Counted from the stretch's first letter, positions 33,000-44,812 are shown. The stretch: DNA of 64,000 nucleotides from Hermodice carunculata (GCA_964020975.1 OZ026618.1:38516390-38580389), one strand, 5' to 3'. Program-made: numbers and translations. The notes: generated from the letters alone by a model not told the origin.

Positions 33000-34540
33000 G
33001 TTTTTACACGTTAACAGCATCGAAAGAGCCAGATTTGCCGCTTTAATTGTGCCCAGTATCCATGCTTTGCCAACGCACATTGTTGAGACCTGGGTGGAAG
33101 TTCAAGAAGGAATTGTCTGGCAGTCTCCATGCTCCTATTTGTTCACGTGACTAAAATCTTCAGCGTTAATTATTCAAATAGGTCATGTGACGATCACCTA
33201 CATCGTCATCAGCCAACAGAAATGATCGTCTGAATAACATTTCTAACTTTTGATACAGGGACGTTTGGCATAAATTAACCGCATTTCAGTCACATTTAAG
33301 CCAATGAGAAAGGATTTTACTGATGTAAACAAGTGCACAGTGATCCAAAGGATCTACTTCCCCCGCCACAGTATTTTTAATGCCACACATAGGGCCTATA
33401 CAATATAAACTATATGTATGATATCATATACCAAGTTTGTTCCTTAATATATGATATGGTATGTACAAAGAACATGGAGAAAATGATATAGCTATAACAT
33501 TGGGACATGAAAAATATATCACAATCATACAAAGTGAAAATCATGTTTCAAATAGGATTTTCATGGCAATATAATGGTACTTAAACTACTTGCTTGAATA
33601 CAAACTTGCGGTTTAAGGACAGGTAAGACACCAAAAATAAATCCCACTTAAGTCAATCCTAGCTCCAAATGTATTTTGCGTTAGGATAATTAACATATCA
33701 TATATATGTGTGTACTCGTCATACTCCAAAGAATTTATTTGTCCCATATTTGGATGTCTGTGATGTTAATTGTTGAATAAACAATTCAAAGTTGACCAGA
33801 AAGCATCCACCCCATAAATGTTGATATGAGTCACTAATTATTTGTGATAAAATCATAATTACACTTGGATCTTAATCCTGACATATTGGCAACAAAAAAT
33901 GATCCTGCGATTTTTTATGTTTGGTTTTGTTTTTCTGTTATCCATCCTCAAAGTTTGATGTTTCAATTTTCCCTTTGATTTTCAGAATGTTCATTTTCTT
34001 CATTTCGTAGAAAAAGAACGAAGCAAAATTTAGAAAATCGCTGAATGGTTTTTGCAGTTCAGACATTAAAAAACCAAAAGCCGTTAACCAGATTATATTT
34101 CGCCCAGCCGTTTTCTTGGAATAACCATTCGTAGGTGGGGCTCTCGTCCTATTATCCTTTCTGAGAAAATTTATGTAATTTTTTTCCAAGTAATTAGCAA
34201 ATGGTAAAAATGACTTTTTTTCCAAAAAGTGGGAGACTGGGCCCTGGCAACATCAGGTTTCATCACAATAACCATAAATAGAGGTAACTATAATCATGGA
34301 TATGATAGCTGTTCCTTGGTAAAAAATGACATCATCATTTGAAACTGTTCAAAATTCATTAAAAGCAAGACGAAAAGGGTTGAAATGAATGGACTAGTGT
34401 CAAGTTCACATCCCTCATTTCCAAGTAACCTCTACTTTGGTTTTGGTGCCACAGAAGCTGTTCAGCTTTGCAACCAAGATGATACAGGTGACATGAAAAT
34501 TAATCAATGCATTCTAATATATTATCACAACTACTTTTCT
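33000..34540. other. interior of the 4.4-kb unit, no recognised protein
   Basis: Short frames at 32926-33150 (plus) and 33938-34225 (minus) have no known motif. The first part is CpG-rich, the remainder A+T-rich. Confidence 0.35.
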
Positions 34541-35787
34541 TCTAACCTAGTGACCTACTTTTGCCATGTGACGACAGCAATGCCCCAGGAACTATGCAAG
34601 CAACATTTTGGTAGCTGTAGGTGTTATGGTATTTGAAATATGGCCTGGACAAGTATTTACACGGAGTTTATACTGTGACCTACATATCTGACCTAGTGAC
34701 CTATTTTTGCTCATAACACATTTTCAAGTCACAATGAATTAACAGGTAAAATTTTATTACAAGAAGTCAAAAGTAACACAAAATTACAGTCAGGACGTGA
34801 AAATACTGAACATTTACAAATCACTGTGACCCACATATTTGACCTGGTGACCTAGTTTTGCTTTATGGTACATTCTTAGATTAAGCTTCACATTTATAAC
34901 AAGAAGTCAAATTTTTTTAAGAATTACAGTAAGGACATGAAAATACTGTACATTTATGTATTACTATGACCCAAATATTTGACCTAGTAACCTAATTTTA
35001 CTTTACGACACATTTCCATGTTAAGTTTCACATTTATGTAAAATTTCATCAATCTAAGTAAAAGGACAAAAATGTTATGGCCCCGACAAGTTTTTACATG
35101 GATTTCACATTGTGACCTAGATTTTGAACCTAGTGACCTACTTTTGCCATGCTACACTCCAGCACCCCAAGAAGTATGCACATAATAAAGTTAGTAGCTG
35201 TAGGTATTATGGTATAAGAAATTTGGTGCTGACAAGGTTTTACACAGAATTTTATACTGTGACCTATATATTTGACCTAGTGACCTAATTTCCCCTCATG
35301 ACACACTTTTGGGTCAAGGTACATTTTCATGTAAAATTTCATAAAAAGAGGTCCAAAAGTTTAAAAAATTACAGTCAGGACCTGAAAATTCTGTATATTT
35401 ACATATCGTGGTGACCCAAATATTTGACCTAGTGACCTAGTTTTGCTTTATGACACTTTCTTAGACTAAGTTTCACATTTGTGTAACATTTCATGACTAT
35501 AAGTAAAAGGACAAAAAAGTTATGGCCCAGACAAGATTTTTCATACATATGTATTCTGTGACCCAGATATTTGACCTAGTGACCTACTTTTGGCACACCA
35601 TACACCTCTATCCTAGGAAGTACAAACACATTAAATTTGGTAGCTGTGGGTGTTATGGTGTTGGAAATATGGCCCGGAGAAGCTTCGGACGGACGGACTG
35701 ACGGACGGAAGGACGGAAGGATGGACAGACGGACGGACGGACGAGGTGCAAACCTATAGTCCCCCACCAAGTGGGCAGGGGACTAAC
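34541..35787 (+). mobile_element. Helentron/pearl-like element 'E', copy 2
   Basis: Several 'gacctagtgacctagttttgctttatgacac' units are followed by GGACGGACGGACTGACGGACGG (about 35685-35745) and the hairpin 'tagtcccccaccaagtgggcaggggactaa'. The left end is not preserved. From 35400 on it is almost base-for-base the same as 31440-31815, so the two copies are recent relatives. Confidence 0.75.
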
Positions 35788-36566
35788 AAAGTTCTGAACT
35801 TCCCAATGATCCCAAACATGCGGTGTTTACCGTCAGTGATCCAGTGCTACAGAGGGCAGAAAGGAGTGCAATTTTACCGCCATATTTTACATTCTTTTGA
35901 CAATTTTCAACCATGAAAGTGCTAAAAAAACATCGGCAAGGTACATTGACCCTCAGTCTAATTAAATTTAATATTTTTATGTGGCAGCAAGAGATCCATT
36001 TGAAAATACTGCAACATTTTGTCAATCACAATAATAAAGACCAAGTTTGGTGCTCTTTCTTTCAGCATTGTTTTCCAAACATTACAAAAATTGTGTTGAT
36101 GGAAAACTAATTTGGCAGCAACAATGAATGTCAATAAAATAAAGGTGGCTCTTAAAGAATTAAAAAGTGAACAATATTATAGACACATCTAGTCAACGTT
36201 ACTAATATAAGAATGAGCGGGAAGCACCGTATCATGATTCATGCCATGGCTTCATGCGCATGATTGACAGATGAGTCCGCAAAGCAGCTGAGAGGCGGGT
36301 GCATGCACCTTGCACAGTTCTGCTGAGATAGGGCATTTTTTTTAACATTTGCGCGCAAAATGTGGCCCATTTTGGACAGTTAAATTCATTTTAACAGTGC
36401 GCTTTGCGCGCAACTTGATTCCAAAAAGCCCGCAAATTGCGAGCATTTTAATACGTAAAATGCGCGTTAAAATGGATTTGCGTGATTGCGCCTCGCGCAA
36501 AATTCGCACACATATGCGCGCAATTTGTGAGCAAAAAGAGCAGTTATTAATGAACAGTAAGTACTG

Positions 36567-37475
36567 TATATCTCAGAATCTCTTGAAGTTTTTATGTACA
36601 TGCATATATGTAGTATGTGTATATTACTTGTTACATCATTGGAATTGTCAGGGAGAAAAGAGACAGAATCTCACTTTTGGTTCTGGCTAAGATAATTAGC
36701 ATTTGACTGAAGAGCTTAGTATTTCTTTAGCCAAATTGGCTAGAATGATAAAATTCCTAATGCCAGCCCAGTGGTGTGAAACCTCAGCCTGAACAGACCA
36801 ATAATGTATCCTCTTTTATCAAGGGAGCATAGCTGTCAACTCTCCTGTTTTCACCGTGAGTCTCCCATTTTGGAGAAATAAAAAAGTTCTTAAAATGACA
36901 GGCATTTTGACGCAAAATTGACTATTTCCTTTAATTTCACACATTTTTTGCAAGAACCTCCTGGTCACACGTTTTTGGGGGTTGACACCAATGAGGCAGA
37001 TGATTCAATCAAACAAACATTTCTGTTTCAACCAGTCAACAGAAAATACATAGGAGCACATAAAAATACATAGGAAGCACAGGTATCTATAGTTAGAGGT
37101 GACATAAGCACACTGCACTCACTGTTCTGCTCTTCTGAGTCCTCCATCATGAAGTCCTATAATAAGACGTCACCAGGCAGGTGAAATGTACAAGCTCAGT
37201 GTTGAACACTATATATACTCACTCCATGAAACCTGATTGCTCCAATGAAGTCAATTTGTCTGGGATGTGTTAACCCTACTTAATACGTCTATTTAAAATG
37301 CACAATCAAATGTCTTTGTTGTAATTTTTGGTGATGCTTTACCCTGGTGCACCAAAATGTGATTTCATCAACTAGTTTCTGACTAATTCTCACGGTTACA
37401 CACGGTTGAAACATCACAAGGAAAGCTATTGACCCATGTTCTTTCAGCAGAACAAGGGTTAAAATCATATCTATG
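36567..37475. other. no gene; possible MITE ends
   Basis: 'catagctgtcaactctcctgttttcaccgtgagtctccc' at 36830 resembles the end of an uncharacterised repeat. At 37415-37455, 'aaggaaagctattgacccatg...acaagggttaa' resembles the end of a family B MITE. No coding signal. Confidence 0.4.
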
Positions 37476-37479
37476 TTAA

Positions 37480-37728
37480 CTCACTCCAGACCAGTGATGG
37501 ACTTTTCTATATTTTATTGATATTTTGGGTGAGAGCTGCACAATGAAACTGCTTATACAGAGAGCTTTCAAGCAAATACCAACAAGTTATACATGCATGA
37601 TGTGTGTGAGTGAGTCTCTCAGTGGTTTTTGCATTGCCTGTCTGGTCATACTCATAAGCTGGAGCATGACTTATCTGGCAATGCAAAAAACACAGACAAA
37701 GACATGTACTACCTCAGTTTGAAATAGG
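37480..37728 (-). mobile_element. TTAA-flanked MITE family C, copy 2
   Basis: 249 bp between TTAA (37476-37479) and TTAA (37729-37732). The hairpin at about 37626-37690 has arms 'tttttgcattgcctgtctgg' and 'atctggcaatgcaaaaaa'. Reading the minus strand, the tail 'ttggtatttgcttgaaagctct' and end 'ctggtctggagtgag' match C copy 1 ('ttggtacttgaacgaaagctct', 'ctggtatggaatgag'). Confidence 0.7.
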
Positions 37729-37916
37729 TTAATCCTGGTTGTCATCAAAAACAGGATACAACATACACCCATCAGGAGTAATGACATAAATTGAATTGTT
37801 ATCCTGACTCTTTTGGAAAGGCTACAGGCCTTTCTCCATTATCACAAAAAAATAGCACTTGAAGCACTCCAGCAACACTTTTAATGAGTCCTGCTGTTAA
37901 TACTGTCACTTTTATG

Positions 37917-38056
37917 TGTGTATGTATGTATGTATGTATGTATGTATGTATGTATGTATGTATGTATGTATGTATGTATGTATGGATGGATGGATGGATG
38001 GATGGATGGATGGATGGATGGATGGATGGATGGATGGACGGACGGACGGACGGATG
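37917..38056. repeat. compound microsatellite (TATG)n(GATG)n(GACG)n
   Basis: About 16 TATG, 13 GATG and 5 GACG tetramers run directly into one another. Adjacent blocks differ by one substitution per unit. The block ends in GACGGACGG like those in pearl-like elements, but no closing hairpin follows. Confidence 0.95.
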
Positions 38057-38360
38057 GTAATACATGTATACATGTGCATACATAAACGTGCATCACACCA
38101 TCCTTCACATTAAACAGTGTGTTAGCTATGTAATATAACTTTTGTCAAGTAAATCATTTTCGCTGAAGAAGGCTGTGAGGTTGAAAGCTATAAAAATCAG
38201 GTGTTAAGAGTTTTTATTATGCATACAGGAATGAGAACACCAAAGAGCAAGAAAGGATGGAAACACCGCTATATATGTCCACCTTTCCATTATTTCATCA
38301 GATTTATCCTTTTTCAGACCAAAAAAGGAGGAAAACCTCTGAAAAGAGGGGAATTTTCAT

Positions 38361-38362
<2 letters not shown>

Positions 38363-38433
<71 letters not shown>
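38363..38433. repeat. (TA)n microsatellite
   Basis: About 35 uninterrupted TA units followed by CATGTATATG. Confidence 0.95.
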
Positions 38434-38440
<7 letters not shown>

Positions 38441-38742
38441 ATGATGGTCACAAACACAATATGCCAAGTAGTTTTGCTGTAACAATAAAAGGACCACCCT
38501 TGCCTGATGCACAAACATACTAAAACAAACTAATATCCCCATTCACATTATCATAAACAGACTAATTACATGAGAATTGGTCATCATATCGAAAATGGGT
38601 ATAACTGACCATATTTTCCCTGTCTGAGGCCAATTCAGTCAATTTCCTGCTGCATTTTAGTTGACAATTGTATCACATCGCAAATTGCCATTGAAATGAC
38701 AAGTTGCTTTTAGAAACTAAGTTGTGTCACTTTTTCACAATA

Positions 38743-38903
38743 CAGTAAAACCTCCCTATACCGAACACCCTTGGGACCGGAAAAAATTGTTCGGTGTAGT
38801 GAGGTGTTCGGTATAGGGAGATTTGCTTACACTGGAAGTATATATTTGAGATCAAGAAATGGTGTTCAGTATAGAGAGGTGTTCGGTTAGACAGGTTTTA
38901 CTG
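38743..38903. mobile_element. CAGTAAAACCTC MITE, second copy, inverted
   Basis: Ends CAGTAAAACCTCCCTATACCG and GGTTAGACAGGTTTTACTG. The 'cgaacacccttgggaccgg' interior is the reverse complement of 21690-21725. TA precedes the left end; TC follows the right. Confidence 0.87.
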
Positions 38904-39345
38904 TCCTTTTTGCGTTGGTACATCTACATGTATGAGAAAATGTTGTACTTCATTAGGTAAACCTGCTATCCAGATTCAAGATACTAATTCAAACCCTCCA
39001 TTTCTGTATTTGGAATTTGGAAAACGTTGTACAAACAAGACAAGAAAGTCATTATTCTATCACATAAATCAATTTTCCTTTCAAGCAGTATGAATGATGA
39101 ATACAATTTGTGACCCAATAAAATTTGGTATGTGCACCGAATATTCAAACAAATCATTACAGCCCTAGTATTGGCTGACAACTAATCACAGTCATTTTAC
39201 TAACTGTTTGATCTATTGTACTGTCTTATTTTCAACACAGATTAAGTGGTTTTTGTATAAAACCTTTCTTTATTGTCATCTCTTTAAGACAAAAGAAATG
39301 ACTAAACATATAGGTCTGTGTGAAAACACACAAAATTATTATTTT

Positions 39346-39462
<117 letters not shown>

Positions 39463-39599
39463 TTAAAGTCCTGGTCTATGAACTCCTTGTTCTTTTCCTA
39501 TGCAAACATTTGCCTCCATCATCAGTAACTGCTGTATGAATGCAGGTCATGTGGAATAGAGGGTTGCATACATTTTGTCTTCAAATGATTCCTGATTGC

Positions 39600-40162
39600 C
39601 TGCCTGTGTACATAAAACAAACTCATTCTTTTTTATGGCCTAATGAAATCACATTACCTGGGCATATAAAACAAACTTTTAGCTCAGTATGGCCTATTCA
39701 TACCAATCAGAACGCCTGGGTATATAAAACAAGCTCATGGCTTCATATGGTTTAATGTCACCAATTGACTGGTGCATAAAGCTCAAAGGTTGGTGTGGCC
39801 TAATGATCCTATCAAATTGCCTCGGTTACAAGCTCACAGGTTGGTTACCCATTAAGGTCTGGGTACATAAAACAAGCTGTTAGCTTGGTGTGGCCTAATG
39901 ATACCAATCAGATTAACTGGCAATGGGTATATAAAACAAGATCCTACATGTAGCTTGGTGTGGCCCACTGAAACATGCACTAATCAGATTAGCTGGATAT
40001 TTGAAACAAACTGTCAGCTTGGTGTGGCCTACTGATGCCAGTGAAATTAACTAGGTGTATGGAACAAGCACCTAGTTTTGTGTGGCCTAACAATACCAAT
40101 CAGACTAACTAGGTATATAAAACAAGCTCATCCTTTGGTGTGGTCTAATAGTACCAATCACC
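39600..40162. repeat. minisatellite, about 56 bp, 10 units
   Basis: Ten diverged units follow the pattern 'gggtatataaaacaagctcatagcttggtgtggcctaatgataccaatcagattaact'. Most keep a TATATAAAAC or TACATAAAAC core. Unit length varies by a few bases. Confidence 0.85.
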
Positions 40163-40410
40163 AACAACAGTCACTGCATTTCTATCAATAACAGATTACA
40201 CAAAATATTTGTCCTGGCGAAATACAAGGTTCCTTAATGATGTCTACCTCCCCCTGTCAGCAGTCCTAAGCTCATGTAACATCTCACCACAGCTGAAGTG
40301 ATATATACATAATGCTTTACCTCAAGCAGGTGTTGGCTTTCTGGCCTCCTGATTTAACTCTTTTATTGCCATTGGACAAAGTTGATGCACTCTGTATGGA
40401 CATTACAATA

Positions 40411-40584
40411 CAGTGAAACCTCATCATAACCACACTCAGATATCTGACATATTCAATATAATGACACAAATTTTCAAGGGAAAAGGTTTAGTTTCTTTGT
40501 TACTTAACTCATTTATCTGACATATTCAGTCATCCAACACATTTCTTCTGGAACAGATGGTGTCATTATAACAAGTTTTCACTG
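40411..40584. mobile_element. CAGTGAAAC MITE, second copy, inverted
   Basis: TA, then CAGTGAAACCTCATCATAAC, with TTATAACAAGTTTTCACTG and TA. It is 174 bp, the same length as the copy at 13229-13402 in opposite orientation. Confidence 0.88.
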
Positions 40585-40883
40585 TATTAGATTCATATTC
40601 TTTGCTAAGGACTGCTCTCATCATTAGCAAGTCAGCCAAATGCTAATGTTTGTTGAATTTTGCTAAAGAAATGTGTAAATTGCTAAAATATTTTTTAGTG
40701 AATAACTAAAGGTCCACGACAGAATCTTTGTTAATTAAGCCTGTATTTGCAATTTTGGCTACTGATTTTTCAAGTCCAGGTCTGCCCCTTTTGTAAATTT
40801 GTAAACCAACCTTTCCTTCAAGTTCCAGCAAGTCTACAGTGGCAGATACCATAAGAATGGTCCAGGTCAACAGCTTTCCTTAA

Positions 40884-41125
40884 CTCATTCCATACTATGG
40901 TCACAGGCCTTGGTCAATGGTTCTGGCACTGCCTGGCAAGTCATGCTGCAACGGCCATGTGGCAGCTTCAGCATGACTTGCCAGGCAGTGCCAGAACCAC
41001 TGACTTAAGACTATAGGCATGTTGGTACTTGAACGAAAGCTCTTTTCATGAAGAATTTAAATATGCAATTGTTGTCTTAAATCTAGGTAAATATACGGAA
41101 AAATCAGGGACTGGTATGGAATGAG
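40884..41125 (+). mobile_element. TTAA-flanked MITE family C, copy 1
   Basis: 242 bp between TTAA (40880-40883) and TTAA (41126-41129). Ends are CTCATTCCATACTA and CTGGTATGGAATGAG. The hairpin at 40918-40999 has 31-bp arms that pair without a mismatch (TGGTTCTGGCACTGCCTGG ... CCAGGCAGTGCCAGAACCA). After it comes 'gactataggcatgttggtacttgaacgaaagctctttt', the tail otherwise found in family A. The left flank 'ggtcaacagctttcc' is an A/B hairpin arm, suggesting insertion into an older copy. Confidence 0.88.
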
Positions 41126-41129
41126 TTAA

Positions 41130-42738
41130 GACTGAAAAAGTTAGCTGTCAGGATAGAAATTTGGTGTGATATAGGCCTACATATTAACCCCTTGTGTCCT
41201 GGCCAGACGGGATCCCACCTGGTGCCATTGATGCCAGTCGCTATAATGCTACTTGGAGAAAAGAGAATTAAAGGATGGCAGCTTAGACCTATATGGAACA
41301 TCAGATCTCATTGAAAATTTAACAGAGAGAATATCATACACAAGTAATGTATGCATCTCTGAATTCGTGTCAGTGTTTCAAACATCAAAAACATACAAAG
41401 TTGATGGAGTGAGTCAGTGTACAAACTGTGAATGTTGCTTATAAATTTAACCCCAAAACATGGTCTTGACACTTGTGTTATCATTGTTCATCTTCATATC
41501 ACCCCAGTTAGCCAAATAGCCACCTCATACCACTAACACTGTTCTGGGTGGGCAATACTGCCCAACTATGCAAACATTGCTACAGACTTAACTGTTAAAG
41601 CCTCACTGAGCACTACAAACACTGGCAAACCATCAAAGCTTCACGGCTACTTTGCCACAAATTTGCTGCAGTGAGGAACCAGGCTCATCAGGCTGAAATC
41701 ACCAATTACTATTGCTGCAGGCAAGACAGACTGTCCTAGTGCTGCCAGTCTATATGAATTTAATGCCAGTTTCCTGTTTTTTCCACATCAGATTAAGTTT
41801 TCTTGAAAAGTCATAGTTTATTGGGTTTTTTTAACGTAAGCAAATCACATGGCCAGTGTTAAAGCGAAAAAGTTTTCAGAAAGGCTGTAGTTTGGCTTCT
41901 ACTTTCTGTCTCCTGGTTTTCAATTGCAAGCCCCACCCTCTTGGAACCCTAGCCACATGATTGACACTTAGGGACAATATATTTTTCCCCTGAAACTGAA
42001 GCAGAATTGTGCAGTTTCTTCACCCTTGAACCATATTCAACAATTTTCAGATGCCCCATCTGCTATATTCATAAGTGTTTCCGGTATATGGTCAATGCCC
42101 TGTAGTCTTCATGGCCTGTCCCTGGGACATAATCCTATCCCCTATATTTGAACTGTGTCAGATCTAGTATTGCTTAAAACATCAATGGTGGGCAAAATAT
42201 TTACCCACCTGTGTAATGTGGAAGTGGACGACAAAAAAAAATCCTTGATAAACAGGCTTATCTGGGGAATTGCCTGAAATCCAAGTCAGCCTGTTAGGGA
42301 ACAAAACTGGCACCACTATAGTTTGTTTTCCCTGGATACAAGAAAATTTCAATCTGAAAATATTTCTACCTCCTTCAGCATCATGCAGGACAGAAATATA
42401 TCCAATTGGATAGAGATATTTTTGTATTTGGTGAATCTGTGAACAGACTGGTGCTACCTGTTCATCTATGTTTTCACAAGCTCCATATTGGCAACACTAT
42501 ATTGCATGATCCATTATTTACATTTGAAGATGTCTGTTTATTCATGGAAGCACAGACTGATCAAGTCAATATCAGGCTGTAGCAGCTAGATAACCACTGA
42601 TCTGCAGATTGATTTTCTTTATTTTTATAGCCGTAGGTAACCTATCACAAGACCTCTGCAAATGTATACATTGCCTGCATGCTTAAAATTTCATATAATT
42701 CATGCATTTCAAACTCCCAGTCTTTTCACTACATTACT
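41130..42738. other. no supported gene
   Basis: A 63-codon frame at 41253-41444 contains SLDLYGTSDLIENLTERISY but no recognisable domain or splice support. No other repeat was recognised. Confidence 0.35.
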
Positions 42739-42931
42739 CAGTGTTTCTGTTGGGAATTTTTTCAGGGGGTCACAAGAAGGGAAATTTAGGGGAAGAAGGG
42801 GAAGAGACTATATTTTCCCCAATTTTACATGTAAATAAATATGACTTGTGACCCTTAGAAATTTTCTCAGACGGTATTTCAATTTCTGAAAGGGTAACGT
42901 ATACCCATTTTGCGGGTTAACGGAAAAACTG
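42739..42931. mobile_element. CAGTGTTTC MITE, copy 2, inverted
   Basis: 'cagtgtttctgttgggaattttttcagggggtcacaagaagggaaa' and 'tttctgaaagggtaacgtatacccattttgcgggttaacgg' are the reverse complement of the copy at 5070-5258. The right end is slightly degraded (AAACTG). Confidence 0.7.
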
Positions 42932-43099
42932 GTGTTTCCTCCTTATAGTGCCCCTCATTCAGAGGCAATTCTGCTATAACATACATGTATGTCTGGTCCT
43001 TGAATCCTGGTGAAACACTTTTCTTACTGTGAAGGTGTCTGAAGTCAGTGACTTTCACCTTTAAATATCTAGACTGAGAAGAATGTACAGAAGTCTCGA

Positions 43100-43235
43100 C
43101 TTTGGCTGCCCACCCCTAAGGCAGGTTCAAAGTGGACTCTAGTAGTAATACAGAACAGATGGTCTCTCAATAAGACAGCAATATGAACCTGATGAATGTG
43201 ATGCTAAAGGTGGTCTCTCAAAGGAGGGACTACTG
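43100..43235. mobile_element. 'ggtctctcaaagga' MITE, partial
   Basis: 'gatggtctctcaataagacagcaat' and 'aggtggtctctcaaaggagggactactg' followed by TA. The left end is lost. The right end CTACTG-TA is like that at 10475. Confidence 0.5.
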
Positions 43236-43242
43236 TAAACAC

Positions 43243-43566
43243 AGCTCCCTCCCATAATCCCATCTACCACCCATGATCCCAGCTACAACCCATGATGCCA
43301 GCTACTACTGATGATCCCAACTACCTCCCATCATTTGGGTGATCTCAGTTACCACCCATGATCCCAGTTGCCACTGGGCACCCATGATCTCAGCTACCAC
43401 CATGATCCTTGCTGCCACCCATGATCCCAGCTACCACCATGATCCTTACTGCCACCCATGATCCCAGCTACCACCCATGATCCTTGCTGCCACCCATGAT
43501 CCCAGCTACCACCGATGATCCTTACTGCCACCCATGATCCCTACTGCCACCCATGATCCCAGCTTA
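43243..43566. repeat. minisatellite, about 19-21 bp unit
   Basis: About 15 imperfect units of 'cacccatgatcccagctac', with the variants 'ccatgatccttgctgc' and 'ccatgatccttactgc' interspersed in higher-order groups of two to three. Confidence 0.88.
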
Positions 43567-44210
43567 AAAGAGCCATCCAGAGCTACCTCCAGCCAGCCAA
43601 ATGAACAGCACATGCATTTCCCCACTTCTTAAGTTCTAAGAACAACCTCAGAATGTAGTAAATTTAATTTCCAAGACTGCAGGCTTTTCTCTTCATATAT
43701 ATAAATGTAGATAAGAAACTCTTTGAGGCACCACTCTAGATCTTGACAGTACTTTTGCAGACGTGTACAGTGGCAAGGTGTAAATAGGCAACTGCTGCCA
43801 GCCAGGCTTCCCACAAACAACTTCTAAGAGCAAACAGATTGGTCCTGAAGAAGAATAGCCACAAAAACTGGACAGACGTGAAGCAGACATTCTCATCAAG
43901 TTGATGGAATATATGGATTCTGTCTTTTCTGTGGTGAGGGAGGCCACTGAGAGTGCATTAATTATGGCCAGGAACATGTTTTTGATTACTGCTGGGGAGC
44001 CTTTGACCAGTCACCTGTCTGGCACAGGCCATGAATGTGCTTCAAAGATATCTATTATATATATAGGTACATTTTATCCCTTTCCATGTCGATACTGGAT
44101 GTTTTGTCAAATAGTTTCAGCTGAAATTATAGAAAAATTCATGTTCCCAATTATAATGATTAAGAGCAATCATTCAAGAACCATAAATCATGGTGTAAAG
44201 TCAAGTATTT
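43567..44210. other. no supported gene
   Basis: Opposing short open frames (43693-43977 minus, 43901-44371 plus) overlap each other and the following array. None is recognisable. Confidence 0.35.
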
Positions 44211-44214
44211 TTAG

Positions 44215-44500
44215 CTCTGCCTGGCAAGTAATGCTTTGTCATTGCTTTTTGCATTGCCTGGCAAGTCAAGCTATATCCAGGGTTTTCTCATTTTGTATCA
44301 TCTGGCAAGCCCTGCTGTACCAGAGTTTTTTGCATTATTTGGCAAGTCATATCAGTTTTTGCATTGTCTGACAAGTCTTGCTGTACCATCATTTTTTCAT
44401 TGCCTAGCATGTCATGCTATATCATTTTTTTTACATTGCATGGCAAGTTCTGCCATAAGTGATTTTTTTGTATTGCCTGGTAAGTCATGCTTTATCATGT
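44215..44500 (+). repeat. tandem array of 'gcctggcaagtcatgct' units
   Basis: Seven diverged units of about 40-58 bp, each 'ttgcattgcctggcaagtcatgctatatca.tttttt'. The core word is the same one that forms the hairpin arms of the family C MITEs. The cysteine-rich open frames across it are repeat artefacts. Confidence 0.75.
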
Positions 44501-44730
44501 ATGTACATGTATACATTTCCTATTCTCTATCAATTCTATCTTCTTCAAGCCCTGACGGTATTCATGGTCTTGTCCACCTTCTTAAAATCTGCTGCAACCA
44601 ATACTCAAAATGAAGGTATAAGACTTGATGTCATGGAATATGGTCACAGTGCATGTATAAGATTTGGACCAGTGTACCTGAAGCCTGCACTCTAGTAGGA
44701 CTTGAGGCTCAAATTATCCAGCTTTCTCCT

Positions 44731-44777
<47 letters not shown>

Positions 44778-44812
44778 GGTGGTGGTGGCGGCGGCGGTGG
44801 TGGTGGTGGTGT

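Larger units (their letters stand above)
32147..36559. mobile_element. 4.4-kb unit bounded by 20-bp perfect inverted repeats
   Basis: TACTGTTCATTAATAACTGC starts at 32147, and its exact reverse complement ends at 36559. Flanks agtaccg and agtactg match at 6 of 7 bases and may be a target duplication. Both subterminal regions (32185-32400 and 36340-36540) are dense in GCGC/TTGCGC words, unlike the surrounding DNA. The interior contains a tandem duplication (32551-32994), an unrecognised A+T-rich centre and a full pearl-like repeat. No transposase was recognised on either strand, so this is either a non-autonomous transposon that has collected insertions, or two solo copies facing each other. 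Confidence 0.65.

Noticed and set aside
32147-36559. Polinton or other large virus-like element
   Set aside because: The unit is only 4.4 kb, with short inverted repeats and no capsid, polymerase or integrase frame.
37799-38113. HPSIHPSIH / CMYVCMYV repetitive frames on both strands
   Set aside because: Artefacts of the TATG/GATG/GACG microsatellite.
39600-40162. TATA boxes as real promoters
   Set aside because: The TATATAAAA word is part of a tandem repeat unit in A+T-rich DNA; no transcript start evidence.
43901-44371. 156-codon frame as a secreted cysteine-rich protein
   Set aside because: Its second half translates the 44.2-kb tandem array, and the first half has no signal peptide at its start.
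43243-44500. CRISPR-like spacing of short repeats
   Set aside because: Units are directly adjacent minisatellite repeats with variable unit sequence and no unique spacers; the genome is eukaryotic.
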